Shown: positions 35,392 through 49,045, numbered from the stretch's first letter. The stretch: 64,000 nucleotides of DNA from Pampus argenteus (GCA_036937835.1 CM072876.1:13470501-13534500); one strand, 5' to 3'. Notes: generated by a model from the sequence alone, not told the origin. Numbers and translations: made by a program.

Positions 35392-38300
35392 CACTTTTAT
35401 TGTTGCTTGTTTAGTCATGCATATCAAATATTATAGAGAAATATGCACAATTTGAAATCAGGTTTGTCTTACCCTGGTCAGATCACCAATTATCTGCGTT
35501 AATGTTAGTTCTTTTTCTATATTTATTTAGTATTATTACGCAGATACTGGTATTACACTGATTAGTGTATACTGAGAAACTAAAGAGAGCTGATATGGAG
35601 CATTGGTTTTGATGAAAAGTAGAAATAGTACAAACAGAATTTCCTATAAAGTTTTTTTTAAGTCATTTTAAGTATCTTACAGCACCAAACCACATTTCCA
35701 GTATCTTAACATAACCCCAAGCAGCCGCTTTACCAGAAACATCAACACGACCACAAGATTATGTTTGGTTTGTTGAGGCTCAGTGGGGCATTGCAGCCAA
35801 GGAAGAGATCTCAAACTGACAGTGAAATCACAGAGATTACAGCACACTTAATGAATCAATCAAGGCTGGAAAACTCAAAAGCATGTTGCCTTTAAAATCA
35901 GAGTTTTACTCTGAACCACCGCTTCACACTGTGGCAGATCTGCTTTCTGTGGTGTGACACAGAGAAGACGATAACATCTCTTATATCTTCTTCGTTACAT
36001 GAAATAGGCAGCTGCTCCAAAGCTTGTTGATAGTATGATACACTGAATGTAGTATAGAGTGGATTTGATCAAAAAAAGAAAACTTACTGCAAAGCAATGA
36101 CAGCTTTCCTAACTTCGAGTATTAGCAGTTTCCTTCAGATCAGAGAGGCAGCTCCATCCAGCAGTGATGAACAATGACCAGGATGTGTCTGCCTTTAATC
36201 CTCTGCCTTAGTTTCTCTTACTTGTGTGACTGTCATCAGTGGAGGGTTCCCTACAGAGGCACATGAGAAAAAGCTGTTAAGGAAATCGTATATTTTACCC
36301 GTCTTCCACCAGACTTTAGGGACAGCACAAAGTTAAATATCTACAAATATGGCAGTATCTCATTATTAACTGACTGAAAAACTAAAGCCTCCAAACCGAA
36401 CGTCCTTCTTTATTTCAGGAAGCTCTGACATTGCCTCATCATACTAATCCTGTATTAATCAGTGATTCAAGAGCATGGTCTTATTTTTGGAGCACTCTCC
36501 TCCTTTTCCGTTGATATGAAGGCAGCAGTGCAGACTGTCAGACCAGCTTGGACCCACAGGGGAAGAAAATGTAAACGTTACATGAGCAAAAGAATGAGGG
36601 TACATTGCTACAGCGTGAATCATACTTTCTGTGATATTTGCAGATAAACACAGCCAGAATCGAGACTATATGTAGAAGGCAAAAATATGTGTGCATGATA
36701 ACACAACTGACCATGATCTTCTTTTACAGTTTTTACCCAAATAATCCAGGCAGCCCCACGAGAATGGCTCAAATGTCCCAGAGGGACATGGGTAATAAAA
36801 AACATTACTATGCTCCTCTGTAGCTACATCTACATTGTTTTGGACAGCATATTAGCCAGAACAAAATTTCAGAAGGCAGATTGTAACAAAAGGCACATTT
36901 TCAGAATATCCTGAGCACAATAACATGAAGGTCATCACCAGCAGTGAGTAGCCATCTACAGATAGTTACAGAAACTATTTACAATATCAGTATGCAGCTG
37001 AAAATTGCAACAGCCTATTGAAGGAGTGTGCAGCCTACACTTTCTTTTTTATTTGTCTGTGTAAATAGGTTTCTATTCACGTAGACAAACGTTAACAAAA
37101 TTATTTCATTGCGGCACAGAAACCTTAATTTGTATGCAAAATTCATGGAATTAAATAACAGGGCACTGAGCTATTTATACACAGTACACAAAAATATATT
37201 GAACAAGATGGCTAGTTGGACTTAAATTATTATGTACTATCATACAGTATTAGAAGTTGCCAAAAAACAGAAGGCATTTAGGGCCGAGATAGAGGGAGAG
37301 AAGCTGCGTACGAGCCACCTCAGGTAACATGTGTCGCATAATAAAAAGGTGCTTTTAGTTTAGGTAGATCTGGATAGAAATGTGGTGCACTATTTGGTAT
37401 TGTTGCCATGGATTCTTACTATAGAAATCTGCACTGATTAATGTAGTTAATAATTGTCAAGAGCAAGGCTAACGCTCTTTGTATTTGACTTCTTCCCCTT
37501 TACTCTAACTATGCCAAATTCTTGCTAGTCATTCATATACATAGTCAAAATGTGACTTGTTAACTCATGCAAAATACATTTGCTTAAAGTGTTGAGTTTT
37601 CTAAAATCTGGATTCAGTCTTCTTAAGATACTGAAGTTAACACTAATGAGATCGTGTGGTGTTTTTCATGTAGAGCAAAGCCTGTGTCAAACAGTGATGA
37701 GCAATTTCGAATGACTAACGCATGTTTGGTAATGGGTAGACAATCATTTTTGCATCAGAAGTGATCGTGCATTATGTTCATACTGTCCATATGTATTTCA
37801 GGTTGGTGCTTCATAGTGACACAAAATGATTCCATGTGGGAAACAGATCCAGTATCGTTAAGTATTTTAGCATCTTTCTCTTTTTATTGGCAATGAACAA
37901 AACATCTAGGCAACCTATATTACACGTTTTTCAACTGATCTTAAATTATGACATTAAGGCTACTTGCACAGTGTACAGTAGAGTGACTGAAGGCAATTGT
38001 TGCTGTATATGTATGAATACTATAGTTACATTAACTACTCACAGTTCAGATAAATAACAATCCAACAAAACAGAGATTCTGCACATGCCAGTTCCTGTAG
38101 TTCATATAATGCACCGTAAACAACAATTAGCAACTAGCATGTAAATTATTCCTATTAATGCTAGTGCGGAGAATAATCTCACGTTGTGAGTTAATAACCT
38201 GAAGTTGTATAAGAAATTCATCTTGGTTATAAGATAACAAATATGAATGACAACAACCAAATCACATCTTAAGTGTAAAAATAACTCACACTTACTCTCC

Positions 38301-41300
38301 CAAAATGGTACTGGTGAGACAGCAGCAGTTTACAAATCCAACAGGGTCAGAGAAGCACTTTAATCACTAATACCAACCTAGACAGCCAACAAGACAAAAA
38401 TTTGAGCGCTCTGTCTGATTTAGGAAACAGATGGCAAAGCAATTGGTGGGATTCTCGGCGACGCTCCCATACGTTTCGTTCTTACAATATCATCATGAGA
38501 CAATCTATTTCACACTCAAAACCCATCTTTGATGCAGGATAATGAACACAGGCTTCCGCCTACACTTGTCACATTGTGATCTTTCTCCTAGTTTTGACTA
38601 ATCTCTACGTACAAAGTTGAATATGATTGTGATGTAGTTGTAATCTGTATGGAAAGATCTGATAAACAGAACTGCAAGTGCGTTTTGCAATATTTGTACT
38701 GGAAATTCAAGATGGTGATAGTGTAGGCAAAGTGTTAGATTTTTATTTACTTTATACAGGTTGGACACACCTTCCCATTCTCCATACATTAACTCTATAT
38801 GTTAAGTAAACACAACACCGCTTTCCAAGCATCTCTGATATTCAGCAGCATTTACAGGTTTGAGAACTAAATGTCACCAATATCAAGGTTTTAGCAGCCC
38901 TCTATTATTTTACAGCATAGTAATCCTATAACTATCTACATACTACCCTACTGCATGCATTAACTCTTCCGTACCAATCTAGATGTGCCTCCTGCAGAAA
39001 GATTTCAACCAGTTTAATTGAGAATTTTACAATATTTACATTTATCACACAAAGATGACACTAGTTTTATGGCAATGTAACTTTACTTCAGTGTAAGTGT
39101 TTTCTGTACAGCCTTGTTTATTGGCACTACTTTATAGACTAGCATAGGGTACTTAACATGTATTGCTTCCTACTAAAACAACATATCAAATAGCCACAAA
39201 GAGTCTAATATCTCTCTTTATCTTTATTACAAGTTTACATTTCAGCATTAGGTAGTTAATTGTCCACACTAGCTTGTAATGTTACAAGAAATATGATTCC
39301 TAGCTATTGCTGACAGCATTTAAGCATTGTTCCCATAATATCTAGGCTGTTCTCAGGGCTCTCCATCTGTACAGCATGTTCCTTCTGTTTACTTCGGCAG
39401 GGATTAGCCTGCCTAGTCATTGTTTCATAATGTTTTAGAGGTTTTTTTGCTCATCTGTCACAACTGAAATCTGAGTGTTATTTTTTTTTTATATAATCCA
39501 CACTGCTTTCATGTGCTATAATCCATTCTCCCAGCCCTAATTAAAAAGTTAATTCATCAGACATAGAAGCTAAACCTGAGGAAGAGAAAAGGATTTCATT
39601 GCAAGAAAAATACAGCTTTTAAGTACCCTCACCTCAGATAGAACAGCTAAAATTAAATTCTTCTCATACCAGGTCTTTCCTTCTTTGGCTGTAGTGAAAG
39701 GCCCTAACATTGTCTGCAGGAAATCCTCACTAGGGTTTTCGATTGACTGTTTGCTAAAGATCATGCATCTAAAGACATATGCAATTTTACCTATCTCTCT
39801 TGAAACATTGCAAGGGCTGTTTAAGTAAGAAAAAATATGCTCACTTTTTTTACCGTTACTAAAAAAGACAATAATGGAGCATTTACAAGGACAGCAAAAT
39901 GTTATCTTCCAACATCACTCGTCTTTACAAGTAATCGCCACCGTGTTTCCCTACAGTCATCATTTAACATCCGACTCTACCATCCATCATCAGATCTTTT
40001 ATGTTGGTACCCGACATATTTACCATATTTTGTTAGTAATGTGATTATGCTTATAATGAGAACTGCTAATTAACTAGTGTATCATCCTGCAACACTTGCT
40101 TGTCACAGAGTATTCACAGAATATTCTGCTGTTGTAATTAGAGTTGGCAGTGTTGCATTTAACTCAACACTTTTAAAATGTGTGTAATTATGTTCATGTT
40201 ATGGTCAAATCGGCACCAAATTTGAGAAGGAATGTCAACTTTTGCCACCATTTTTGCAGAAAGTTCCGATGTGTTTGGGCTTAGTAGACTTATTAAATCA
40301 TTTTGCCCTGTAGGCTGATCTATTCTCTGTTAAAAAAGTATATCTTGCTCTGGTATTTCTCAAGAAACAGCCCACCCCCAAGATCTTAAACAACAGAGGG
40401 AACTCACATTCCAACGTCCAGCATGCAGAGAGAAAAAAAAAAGAGGCTGAAGTGGACGTATGTAAAAACACACAGAAAAGGGGAAAAAAATAAATGAATT
40501 AAAAGAGACAAGGGAGCAAGAGGGGGAATGGAAGAAAGAGAGATAAGGTGAGGGACATGGACAGAAATGATGAGAATGTCAGAGTCCTGGCATGTTTTCC
40601 ACAACAGGAAGGAAGCAAGACGAAAGGGAAAAGACGCTGTCAGTGATGGGAGAAGGGAGGAGGGAATCGTGGGAGGTGGAGAGAAAAGAAGTAGCGACAG
40701 AAATGAGGCAGAATGGAAGACGAGGCAGAGATGCTAGAAAGTAGCATGGCACAGTATGGAGAGAGAGATGTGGTGAGTCTAGTGTGGAAGGCCATAAACA
40801 GAAATGATGACAGGTTGACACCCCGTTTTGGCCTCCTGTCAGTGATGTGCATCACATGTAGAGAGTTATAGTGTAAGTTGGCCAGCTATGACACCGAAAC
40901 GTCCTCTTTTTCCTGATTTTGCATTTGCCAGATTTCTCTGTGTGCACAGCCAGAAACCTTGTGTGTCCCAGATATGCCTAGGCTACACATGAGAGGCTTT
41001 CCCAGAGAGTGATCACAGTGCATTTCATACAAATTGAAAGCTTAAGATTTTGCTTTCCAAGCAGTAACTTAAGGCCCTGGGAAATTCCTCATGTAAAACT
41101 CCAAATAAGACCCCCACTGTGCTTACGACGGATGGGATTGAAGACTTTTCAAAGACAAGTTTTTACCCAACTCCAGCTGCTTAATCCAAGAACACCATGA
41201 GATGATTCAGTGGCTCTATATCTCAAAAGCCTGTTGATACTCTTTTAGCTGCCCATCAGCAAGCCTGGGCTTTTTTTCTTTGCACATTCCTTTTTTTCTT

Positions 41301-42257
41301 CTCTCCCACCTCCTCTTTTATTTCAGCAGCTACATGTTACTGAACATGTGCGTCTCCACCTACACACTCCATTTCAATAGCCTACTTAATATTGTAAATG
41401 CGACACAAGCTCCAGATCTGCTAAGCCTTGGCATTCAGAGGTACTGACGAGGGAGGGCTGATGGCATGAGATGTTCGACTGTTAATAGATGAGAGTTTCG
41501 GGGGGCTTTGACGCAGCGGCTGCAGCAGCCAAAGCAAAGTGGGGTAATGCAGTCGAAATGCTGGGAATATGTCCCAAATTCTGCTGTTATGTTTCAGGTA
41601 GAGAATTTGACCCACCATGACCACCCGATGAATGGAGATGGTATCTCTTTGACGAGACCTAAAGGGACTTGTCAAAGGAGGAAACAGTGTGTTTTTGTGT
41701 GTGTGTGTGTATGTCCCCTGAAGGGCTGAAGCTAGTAGCCCGAGGAGAGACTCCACAGGTGGAGATGGCAACAATAACAGAAGAAAGAGCAGCTTCGGGG
41801 GGTCCATTTACAATAAAAAAAAATCCCTCTCAGGGTGTCATTAGGGCATAAGAGAGCTCAGACACATGTATGGGCACACTTGCAAAAAAAAAAGCTAACT
41901 TATGTAAAAGTAACTTGGAACCCATCATTGGCTTTTTATGCAAAGAATAGAGTTTTTGCTCTTTTCTGCGGTCGAATCATTTGGTGATGAAAACCCTTTA
42001 GGTTACCCTCATCACTTCAGTGTAGCACTGTTACATCACAATTCAAATCTGGATTGACTACACAGACGGCCATTTTGATTAATGAGGCTGGTTTTGAAAG
42101 GGCACTTCATATAAATGATGCTTTAATTTTCATAATTGCTATATGTGCAGTGCTCTCAAGACACTTAACCCGACCTGTTTACCTAGAATCAATAACATTT
42201 TATTAACACCAGAGCTTGCTTTTTAAGAGAAGCAAGTCATAAACTTTCCCTGCAAAA

Positions 42258-42260
<3 letters not shown>

Positions 42261-42291
<31 letters not shown>
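42261..42291. repeat. (CAA)10 microsatellite
   Basis: Uninterrupted CAA trinucleotide run preceded by an A7 tract, within sipa1l1 intron 1 and about 0.6 kb from the probable first exon. Confidence 0.95.
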
Positions 42292-42292
<1 letters not shown>

Positions 42293-42922
42293 CACTATGG
42301 TACCTTTCTGAGAGATTTCTATGAGCCAACACCTTACGGAGCCATAAAGTAGTACAAACAACGAATAAATCACTGTGGTTGTTGCACCGTTCACAAGTGA
42401 AAGACGGACAGCAGGTTTACAGACAGGAAGCCGCAGAGAAGCTGCAGCTAACCATCCCACTTACACAGCAGTCACGCAGGGACCAAACCAAACAACAATT
42501 ACATTTATCTGATGGTCAGTTTGCAGGGTTTCCTGTTTCTTCCTGTGAGTCATTGTCTAAATCTTAAACTGTGGAGTGCGTTATACGGGAGGCACGAGAA
42601 CAAACTGCTAACGGCGTGGCTAAAAGCAACAACAAAAAAAACACCAAAATGTTTAGCTAACTGCAACAACGTAAATCAGATATTAGCTTAATAAATGAGA
42701 CGAGACACACCACGCTGTAGCGTTTCTAGCATTAGTTGACTGATAGTTAAACTTTTCTGTTTAGTTTTCTATCCGAAGCGTTACTTGACACATGAATGCC
42801 TGACTAAATCCTGAAATACACAGAAGTGAATAACCCATTAACACCCCGACTGCAGGTAACCAGAAAATAAAACAGTTGATATCGCTTATCAGTGTGCCGA
42901 GCAGTGGAGCAGATGTACTCAC

Positions 42923-43200
42923 CTTTATTCATGTCCACCTTGTGGGAGATTTTGAAAAGAAAAATAACGTTTTCACTGGACAGTCGCCGGTATTCATAAA
43001 CCGTTACGGACGGTAGAGACAGCACGAACCTGCTGTGATGAGTTCACGGCAAAAAAAATAAAAATTAAATAAAATAAAAAACCAAACAGGTCCCGGGCTC
43101 TTCACCGTTCAGCGTGTTGTTGTCGCTTCGCAGACCGCCTCTCAGTTTGTTCAAAATCAGAAGTTCATCCAAAGTTGCAGCGGTTCGCTCCGCCTCGCGA
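42923..43200 (-). other. sipa1l1: Probable untranslated first exon of sipa1l1
   Basis: A good donor on the minus strand (AATAAAG then GTGAGTAC; last exon base 42923) lies just downstream of a CpG-rich promoter, in the same orientation as sipa1l1, with no other minus-strand gene between. The 5' boundary is not visible and is set only roughly. The exon contains an ATG at 43025 that opens a frame of 34 codons to the donor. If spliced straight to 9418, that frame would end at the TGA at 9365-9363, giving a 52-residue upstream ORF. Assignment to sipa1l1 is inferred from position and strand. Confidence 0.55.
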
Positions 43201-43330
43201 CGACTGTGAGGTCACCGCCTCTAACAACTCCTCTAGGCTCTATTCTCGCGATACGATCACCAGCCCCTGTGCTTCCTAATAACTACACTGCGCGGTCTCG
43301 CGATACGATACGGAGAGTGGAAGCTGAGGA
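43085..43330 (-). promoter_or_regulatory. sipa1l1: CpG-rich promoter with paired TCTCGCGATACGAT elements
   Basis: The densest CpG segment between 10 kb and 63 kb. It holds two identical 14-mers, TCTCGCGATACGAT, at 43244-43257 and 43296-43309. These overlap the TCTCGCGA core known from vertebrate TATA-less promoters. No TATA box is evident. The orientation toward sipa1l1 is inferred from the downstream donor; bidirectional activity is possible. Confidence 0.6.
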
Positions 43331-43465
43331 GCGTACTGGCATATTTCTGGTGAAAGGATGATGTTTGAGAGAGGAAGAGCGGGAGCGTTGCTCTGGCAAC
43401 AGAGTCGGATATGTTTTTCAGCGATGGCTGTTCTCTTCAAGCAACTAGTGCCTGAACACTGACGA

Positions 43466-43479
43466 CCCCCCCCCCCCCC
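43466..43479. repeat. C14 homopolymer
   Basis: Run of 14 C bases about 150 bp outside the CpG-rich promoter. Confidence 0.97.
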
Positions 43480-44129
43480 GTAACTGATATTGCATTGTCT
43501 GTTGCACTAGTTTGCATCCAGGTGTAGCAAATTTGATACGACTTTATTGTCTAAGGGTGGAATTTGCCTTGGACACACAATGCTGCTGCTGTACAAATAA
43601 TTCAGCATTAGCATACTACACATTATACATCTCACAAATACCATGAAATAGAATAGAAAAGTACAGGAAATCAATAAATACTCCAAATTCTAAGAATCTC
43701 ATCTATAGCACTAGGCCCTGACATTATCACTTATTGCAAATTTCCACTATTAACAGTTAACTGATTACCATCAGTAGCTATATTTATTGGATGCCGTATT
43801 AGCTACATAATAGATTAAAGCTTTGCAACCTCAGATGCAGCTACAGAGATTAGAACAGGCAAATAAACACTGCCCTACTTAAAAAAAACAATTAGAAAAA
43901 TATCAATAAACCCCAATTTAGAGTTTGCCACTGATGCCATTAATAATGTAACGGTCACTCAAACGTGTTGGTTTTTGTAGTTAATTCAAATAATACTCAT
44001 TGTCAGACAGATCTATTGTGAATGAAATCAAATCACATCAGTAGGAAAACAGTGGCAATAACTGGCTATTAACATGTCAATGGTCTGAGACACATGTTCC
44101 TTGGGCTCTGAAAGCTCTGCTATTATTAA

Positions 44130-44156
44130 ACCACAACACACACACACACACACACA
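44130..44156. repeat. CA microsatellite
   Basis: Short CA dinucleotide tract in the intergenic region. Confidence 0.9.
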
Positions 44157-44634
44157 GTTAAAGGTTAAATACTTAGAAGTTCTACAGAACAGAAGTTAAT
44201 ACAAACACTGTTAATGACTGTTCAGAGTGACAGAAGTGATCAGACTTTCTTAAGTCAAAGTAACCCAAACATATTAGCTAGTATAAATGTTGTGTGATTG
44301 TTTGGCCATAAATATTTCTTGGTGTCAGGTCTGTTATGATTTCCTGAAAAAAAACAGAGAAAAGTATTTGAACAGCTGGGGGGGGGGGCATTTGGCATTT
44401 TTTAGCTCTACAGTGTAGTAAAACAGTTGTAATAATGTAGAATATCGTCATAGGAGAAGTTATAATCTAATTGCTAACATCTGCTTTTAACTACCTTATA
44501 GGGTGTTATAAATCACCTTTATTAAATGTTTGCATATTGCTTATAATTGTGAAAATTTTACACAAGTAATCAGTTTAGTTATTTTTATTTTATCAATACT
44601 CAATATGCAGTCAAATGTTAGTGTTTCATTATTA

Positions 44635-44812
44635 TACATACCACTGGTTTGGTAATGATGCATTGATATTATGATAGCATTTTATTGAGGTGAACCTAAT
44701 TTCAACTACTTTGAATGTTTACCTACCTACCTACCCTCTAAAATATAATTCATAAATAAAGTAAAACATTGTACTTAGGTACAGTACTGGAGTAAATATA
44801 CCTGGTTTGTTT
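44635..44812. repeat. Degenerate fragment of a teleost non-autonomous DNA element
   Basis: Contains a GCATTTTATTGAGGTGAACC block, a TTTCAACTACTTTGAATG block and TACTTAGGTACAGTACTGGA followed by GTAAATATAC, in the order of a repeat abundant in teleosts. The edges are unclear and the copy is badly decayed. Confidence 0.45.
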
Positions 44813-45459
44813 CTACCGTTGTTTATTTGAAAATCCACAGCCAGTGGGGTTCTTTCATCATGTTTACCATTGCTGTGGGTGCTCTGCATCAGACATCCTT
44901 CTGTATGTGTAAGAGTTACAGTGCCAAGAAGACATTTACTGAAATATGTGAAAAGGCTTATTAGTACTCAAGCCCAGTTTTGCATATTTCACCTGCCTGC
45001 TTTCTTCATACATTAATTATTTCAGCATATGTTTTTAATTAGATAATAGAAAGAACACTGTCCTAATTAAAGCAGCTGAGCAGGTACCAACAAAAGTGGG
45101 TGAATAGAGTGGGAATTCATCTCTCTTCTCTATATAATCACCTGTGAATAGTTACAAGCTTGTTCTCTGTATTCTGTGTCCTGAATGTACGTCTGCCTCT
45201 CTCTGTCTTTTCTCTTCTCTATAATTATTAATTCTGACTCCATTGGCAGAAATTCACATTTTCATTTGCTCACATTCTCTCCACATATCCACGACGGCCT
45301 TTATTTTTACTTTCCGTCTATGCATACATTCTTCTAAAATGTCATCCAGGATTGCATAACAATCTAATAAAGACAAAGGAAAAGAGATTACCGTCATTAA
45401 AGCCACTCTCTTCCTGTAGCTCTATGGGTCTTAACACTACCCACACCATTCTGTCATGT

Positions 45460-45487
45460 GGGGGGGGGGGGGGGGGGGGGGGGGGGG
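45460..45487. repeat. G28 homopolymer tract
   Basis: Twenty-eight consecutive G bases on the plus strand; strong G-quadruplex potential and a likely site of length errors in sequencing. Confidence 0.97.
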
Positions 45488-45928
45488 TATTTGTGTGGGT
45501 GGTTTGTATTGTTCTCTTGTGAAAAACTGCTCCTCTAGGATTAGCTCAAGTAGTGTAATTGGGATAGCCACAGAATGAAATTTAGTGAGGATTAAAGCAT
45601 AAAGAAGACACTTCACCAACGACCAGTGACAGTGAAACTATCATGGTTTTTATGCCGAAGCATCAGTTACTTGGCCTGCAGCAAATACTGCAGCGACAAC
45701 TTGAGTACACTTAATTCATCTGGTCTGGTTTGACTATGACATTTATACTGGTTTTTTATGTTTTATGTTTTTATGAAAGTGATGTGATAAGCTCTTTCTA
45801 AATAATCAACAACTAAGACTATTACATCAAAGAAGGAATGGGACATTTCATGCATTATTCATAAGAAAACCCCCTTTACGTCGCAGAGGCAGTGACTGCA
45901 GCTACTCCTGATGCTGAAGACAGTGTTT

Positions 45929-45933
<5 letters not shown>

Positions 45934-45968
<35 letters not shown>
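45934..45968. repeat. (TG)17 microsatellite
   Basis: TG tract in the intergenic region, flanked by imperfect TG units. Confidence 0.95.
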
Positions 45969-45971
<3 letters not shown>

Positions 45972-46107
45972 GGTGTGTGAGTGAATGTGTGTACAATAAT
46001 GAAAACAAACACTTCACCAGCTGCTGACATTTCTTGCTGTCAAAACTCACTTTCCAGCTCATATTCTGAGTGCACAACTGAAACTGGCTATGAAGGGAAA
46101 ACCTATC

Positions 46108-46784
46108 TGTGTCCCAACTCCATGCAACATACTATTATAGTATAGGTACTATATACAGTATATACTATATACAAATCTTCCTTGTGTATTTGCAGTTTGT
46201 ATATGAGAAAAGGATAAACTATATAACAACAGGAAATAGTACAACTTTGGAAATCCACACAATTTAACAAGAATTATGTTAATAATTATGTTATTTCCCA
46301 GTTTACCAATTCCCACTATTTGTTTGCATTTTTTCCAGCTGTCAGTAACTCCCCTTCATTTCTGTTGTCCTGTCCAGTATAGGACAAGAGTGTCAAAATG
46401 TTTGTATTTATTCTAACATCTTTGAGTTCACAACATATTGTTTTGTTTTCAAGGTGAATTTATTACCTAATATAAATATGGTTAATATAAGGATTGGGAT
46501 AAAGCCATCTCAATTCCATACTACATACTAATTATAATTGATAATAAATGGAATGTATACTTTGTATGCTGTTAATGCAATTAGTAGTATAGAAATCAAT
46601 GTATGTTCCGTTTTGTAATAAGAGAAAAATTGCTGTTTGTACATCATTCATGGGCCGACGTTTTTTTTTCCATGTCCTGTATCTATTTCACCACTGGTCA
46701 ACAATAGTTGACAACAATAGTAGTCACAAAACACTCTAAACTTGCTTCTATTTAGTTCAGTTCATAGTATGCAATTGGGACACA
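46108..46784. mobile_element. MITE-like element with terminal inverted repeats
   Basis: The left end TGTGTCCCAACTCCATGC and the right end, read in reverse complement TGTGTCCCAATTGCATACTATG, are near-identical terminal inverted repeats 677 bp apart. The interior is AT-rich, with several ATACTATA/AGTATA-type subterminal motifs and no coding capacity. Such ends resemble abundant teleost non-autonomous DNA transposons. I could not find a clear target-site duplication, so the superfamily is left open. Confidence 0.6.
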
Positions 46785-48975
46785 AAAGAGAATTATGTTG
46801 CATTCCCTACATGATAGCGACGGAGGTTATAGATTATTTTATGTCCCTTTCTTTTTATGCCCCCGTCATGAGGTGTAGGGAGTAGGCCTGCCAAAGTCTC
46901 TGCACTTGATCTACAGCTCTACTATTATCTTTCATCTGCTCTCTTGGTGGTATGACCGATTAGTCTATAAGGAAAGAAGGAATCTTAATGAAGGAGGATG
47001 TTTTTGAAGACCCCTACTCAATTACAGCATTCCCTTTACACCACAGCATCAAACATGATGTTATCATATCTGATGGTGACACTACATCAGCTATTACAAC
47101 CTGTCTGAGATACATGTAATGTATATCAAGATGTATAGTAGTGAATTGAGGCGTAGGGCGACCACCTATAGGATACATGACCGCAGTAACCCAGGGAGGG
47201 AGAGCGGTGGAATTCCTGGCTCTGTTGCCCCTGGAAGCGCTGGAATGAAAAGAATGGGACCCATTCACAAAGTTCCACTGAAGCGGCGTTCCTACACTAA
47301 TAGAGATTGACATGAAGAAAGGCGACAAGTTGTTTTCACATACACTGGTTCTTTTGTCCACTTTACTAAGGGGCGTAATGCAGACAGTGTGCTCTGAAAA
47401 TAGACAGAATTTGATGCGCTTGTTTTTCATAAGTGGAGACCACTGTGCCTTGATTGGAGTGTATGTGCGTGTGTGTGTGTGTGCATGTGTGCGTGTAATT
47501 AGTGTTTTGCTGCATGTTGTTATTGTGAGGGTAAACTGGCTGGGTTATTCACTCAGCTGAGTGATTGGCAGACATTTTAGGGTAGATGGAAGGAGGCAAC
47601 TGATGATTTTCAAAATAAAGCGCAAATGCTCAGAGATAAAACTACTTTTTTTGTGTTTTATTTCTCAGCCCATCAACATCATGACAAAGAATAAGGGAGA
47701 GCAAAATGGATTCTTTATTTGTGTCCTTCATGGATATGCACAAGTAAAAGAAAACCATATAAAACAAATAACACTGCTTGGTTTCCATACAAAGTTGCCC
47801 CACAAAACCCCAGAGCTTATGTTCAAACTGTGACCCTGAACAGGATAGACAATTTAGAGAATGGATGGATGCTCGGTTTGAGGCGTATTATAGTAATGGA
47901 CCATGTAGTCTATGCCAATGCATGTGTTTTAGTCCATAGCCTGGGGGATGCAGCTCAGATGTACTTGGTTTGAAGCAGTTATAGAAAGGTAAATGAACCA
48001 CTTTATCAAAAGTTCAATGCAATTGGCTTTATTTGCTTAAAGTCCCGTCCACTAAGTTGAAGACCAGTTGCTAAAATAAGACTAAAGACTGAAGATAAGA
48101 ATAAAGGAGCATAAAATATCAAATACTTAGCGTATGTATATTTTACAGGCATACATTCAACTGTATACCAGGAGCATATTGAAGAATCCATCAAATAAAA
48201 GTCAGAAATAAACCAAAATAAGGAAGCAAAGAAGCCTGTTCTTGTCCCTACCTTTACCTCGTTTCTATTTTCACTTCAGTCTGGCTGCAGGCCATGGTTT
48301 TGTTATTTGTTTTCTTATTCACTGAATGTAGCTGTATTTCTGTCTATGCAGCTAAAATAACTCTGTTGAACTAAAAGTTTAAAAGGTAAAATCTTTATCT
48401 CATCACAACTTCATTTTGCCTCAGATACAGGGACCCGAGGAGGGTCTGTCACATGGGGGTTTGAGCTATCATTGTGCATGTTTCATGCAAACTCCATTAC
48501 CAGTCTGAGATATGAATTACTTATGAAGACACTCATCTATGTAGAAGAAAGTGCACTGCTAGAGATGAATATATAGAATTCATTATATATTGTTCTCTCT
48601 CTCTCTCTCTGTATGCGGTAAAGAAGCAGGTGCTCTTAGAGGATCAACATCCCAGCTGCCTGTCAAAAGCTGCACTCAACTATGAGCCTCACAATCCCAG
48701 CGTCCCCCTGTAGAGTACAGGGACTTTCAGGAGACGTCTTCCAAGATATGTTTGAAAAAGCAGAGGCACTGACAGAATTGAAGTTCAAAATACCTCCCGT
48801 TTGGCACCGTATGCACACACATGCACCCTCCCCACCCCAAGAAGAGAGCTGGAGCAGTGTGACTCACACTGGTGTAAAAACACAGCGGAGTGGTGGGAGG
48901 ATGACATCACAGCACCCTGCAGAAGAACAAGTGTCTAGGAGTTGGACCCCATTCAAGCATGTACACAGGGTACTC

Positions 48976-49045
48976 ATACACACACACATACATATATATA
49001 TAAATATATATACTGTATATATAAATATATATATTTACGTACACA
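48976..49045. repeat. AT-rich palindromic tract
   Basis: Alternating TATATA/AAATATATA blocks with several self-complementary segments; it follows a CA run. Confidence 0.85.

Larger units (their letters stand above)
9419..42922 (-). other. sipa1l1: sipa1l1 first intron (long, non-coding)
   Basis: About 33.5 kb between the probable untranslated first exon (donor at 42922) and the first coding exon. None of the longer ORFs here has recognisable protein content. The interval carries microsatellites, a decayed Tc1 element, teleost repeat fragments, a perfect hairpin at 13737-13776 and possible conserved non-coding segments (near 15480-15620, 23390-23510, 27300-27510 and 31190-31320). Further untranslated exons inside it cannot be excluded. 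Confidence 0.65.
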
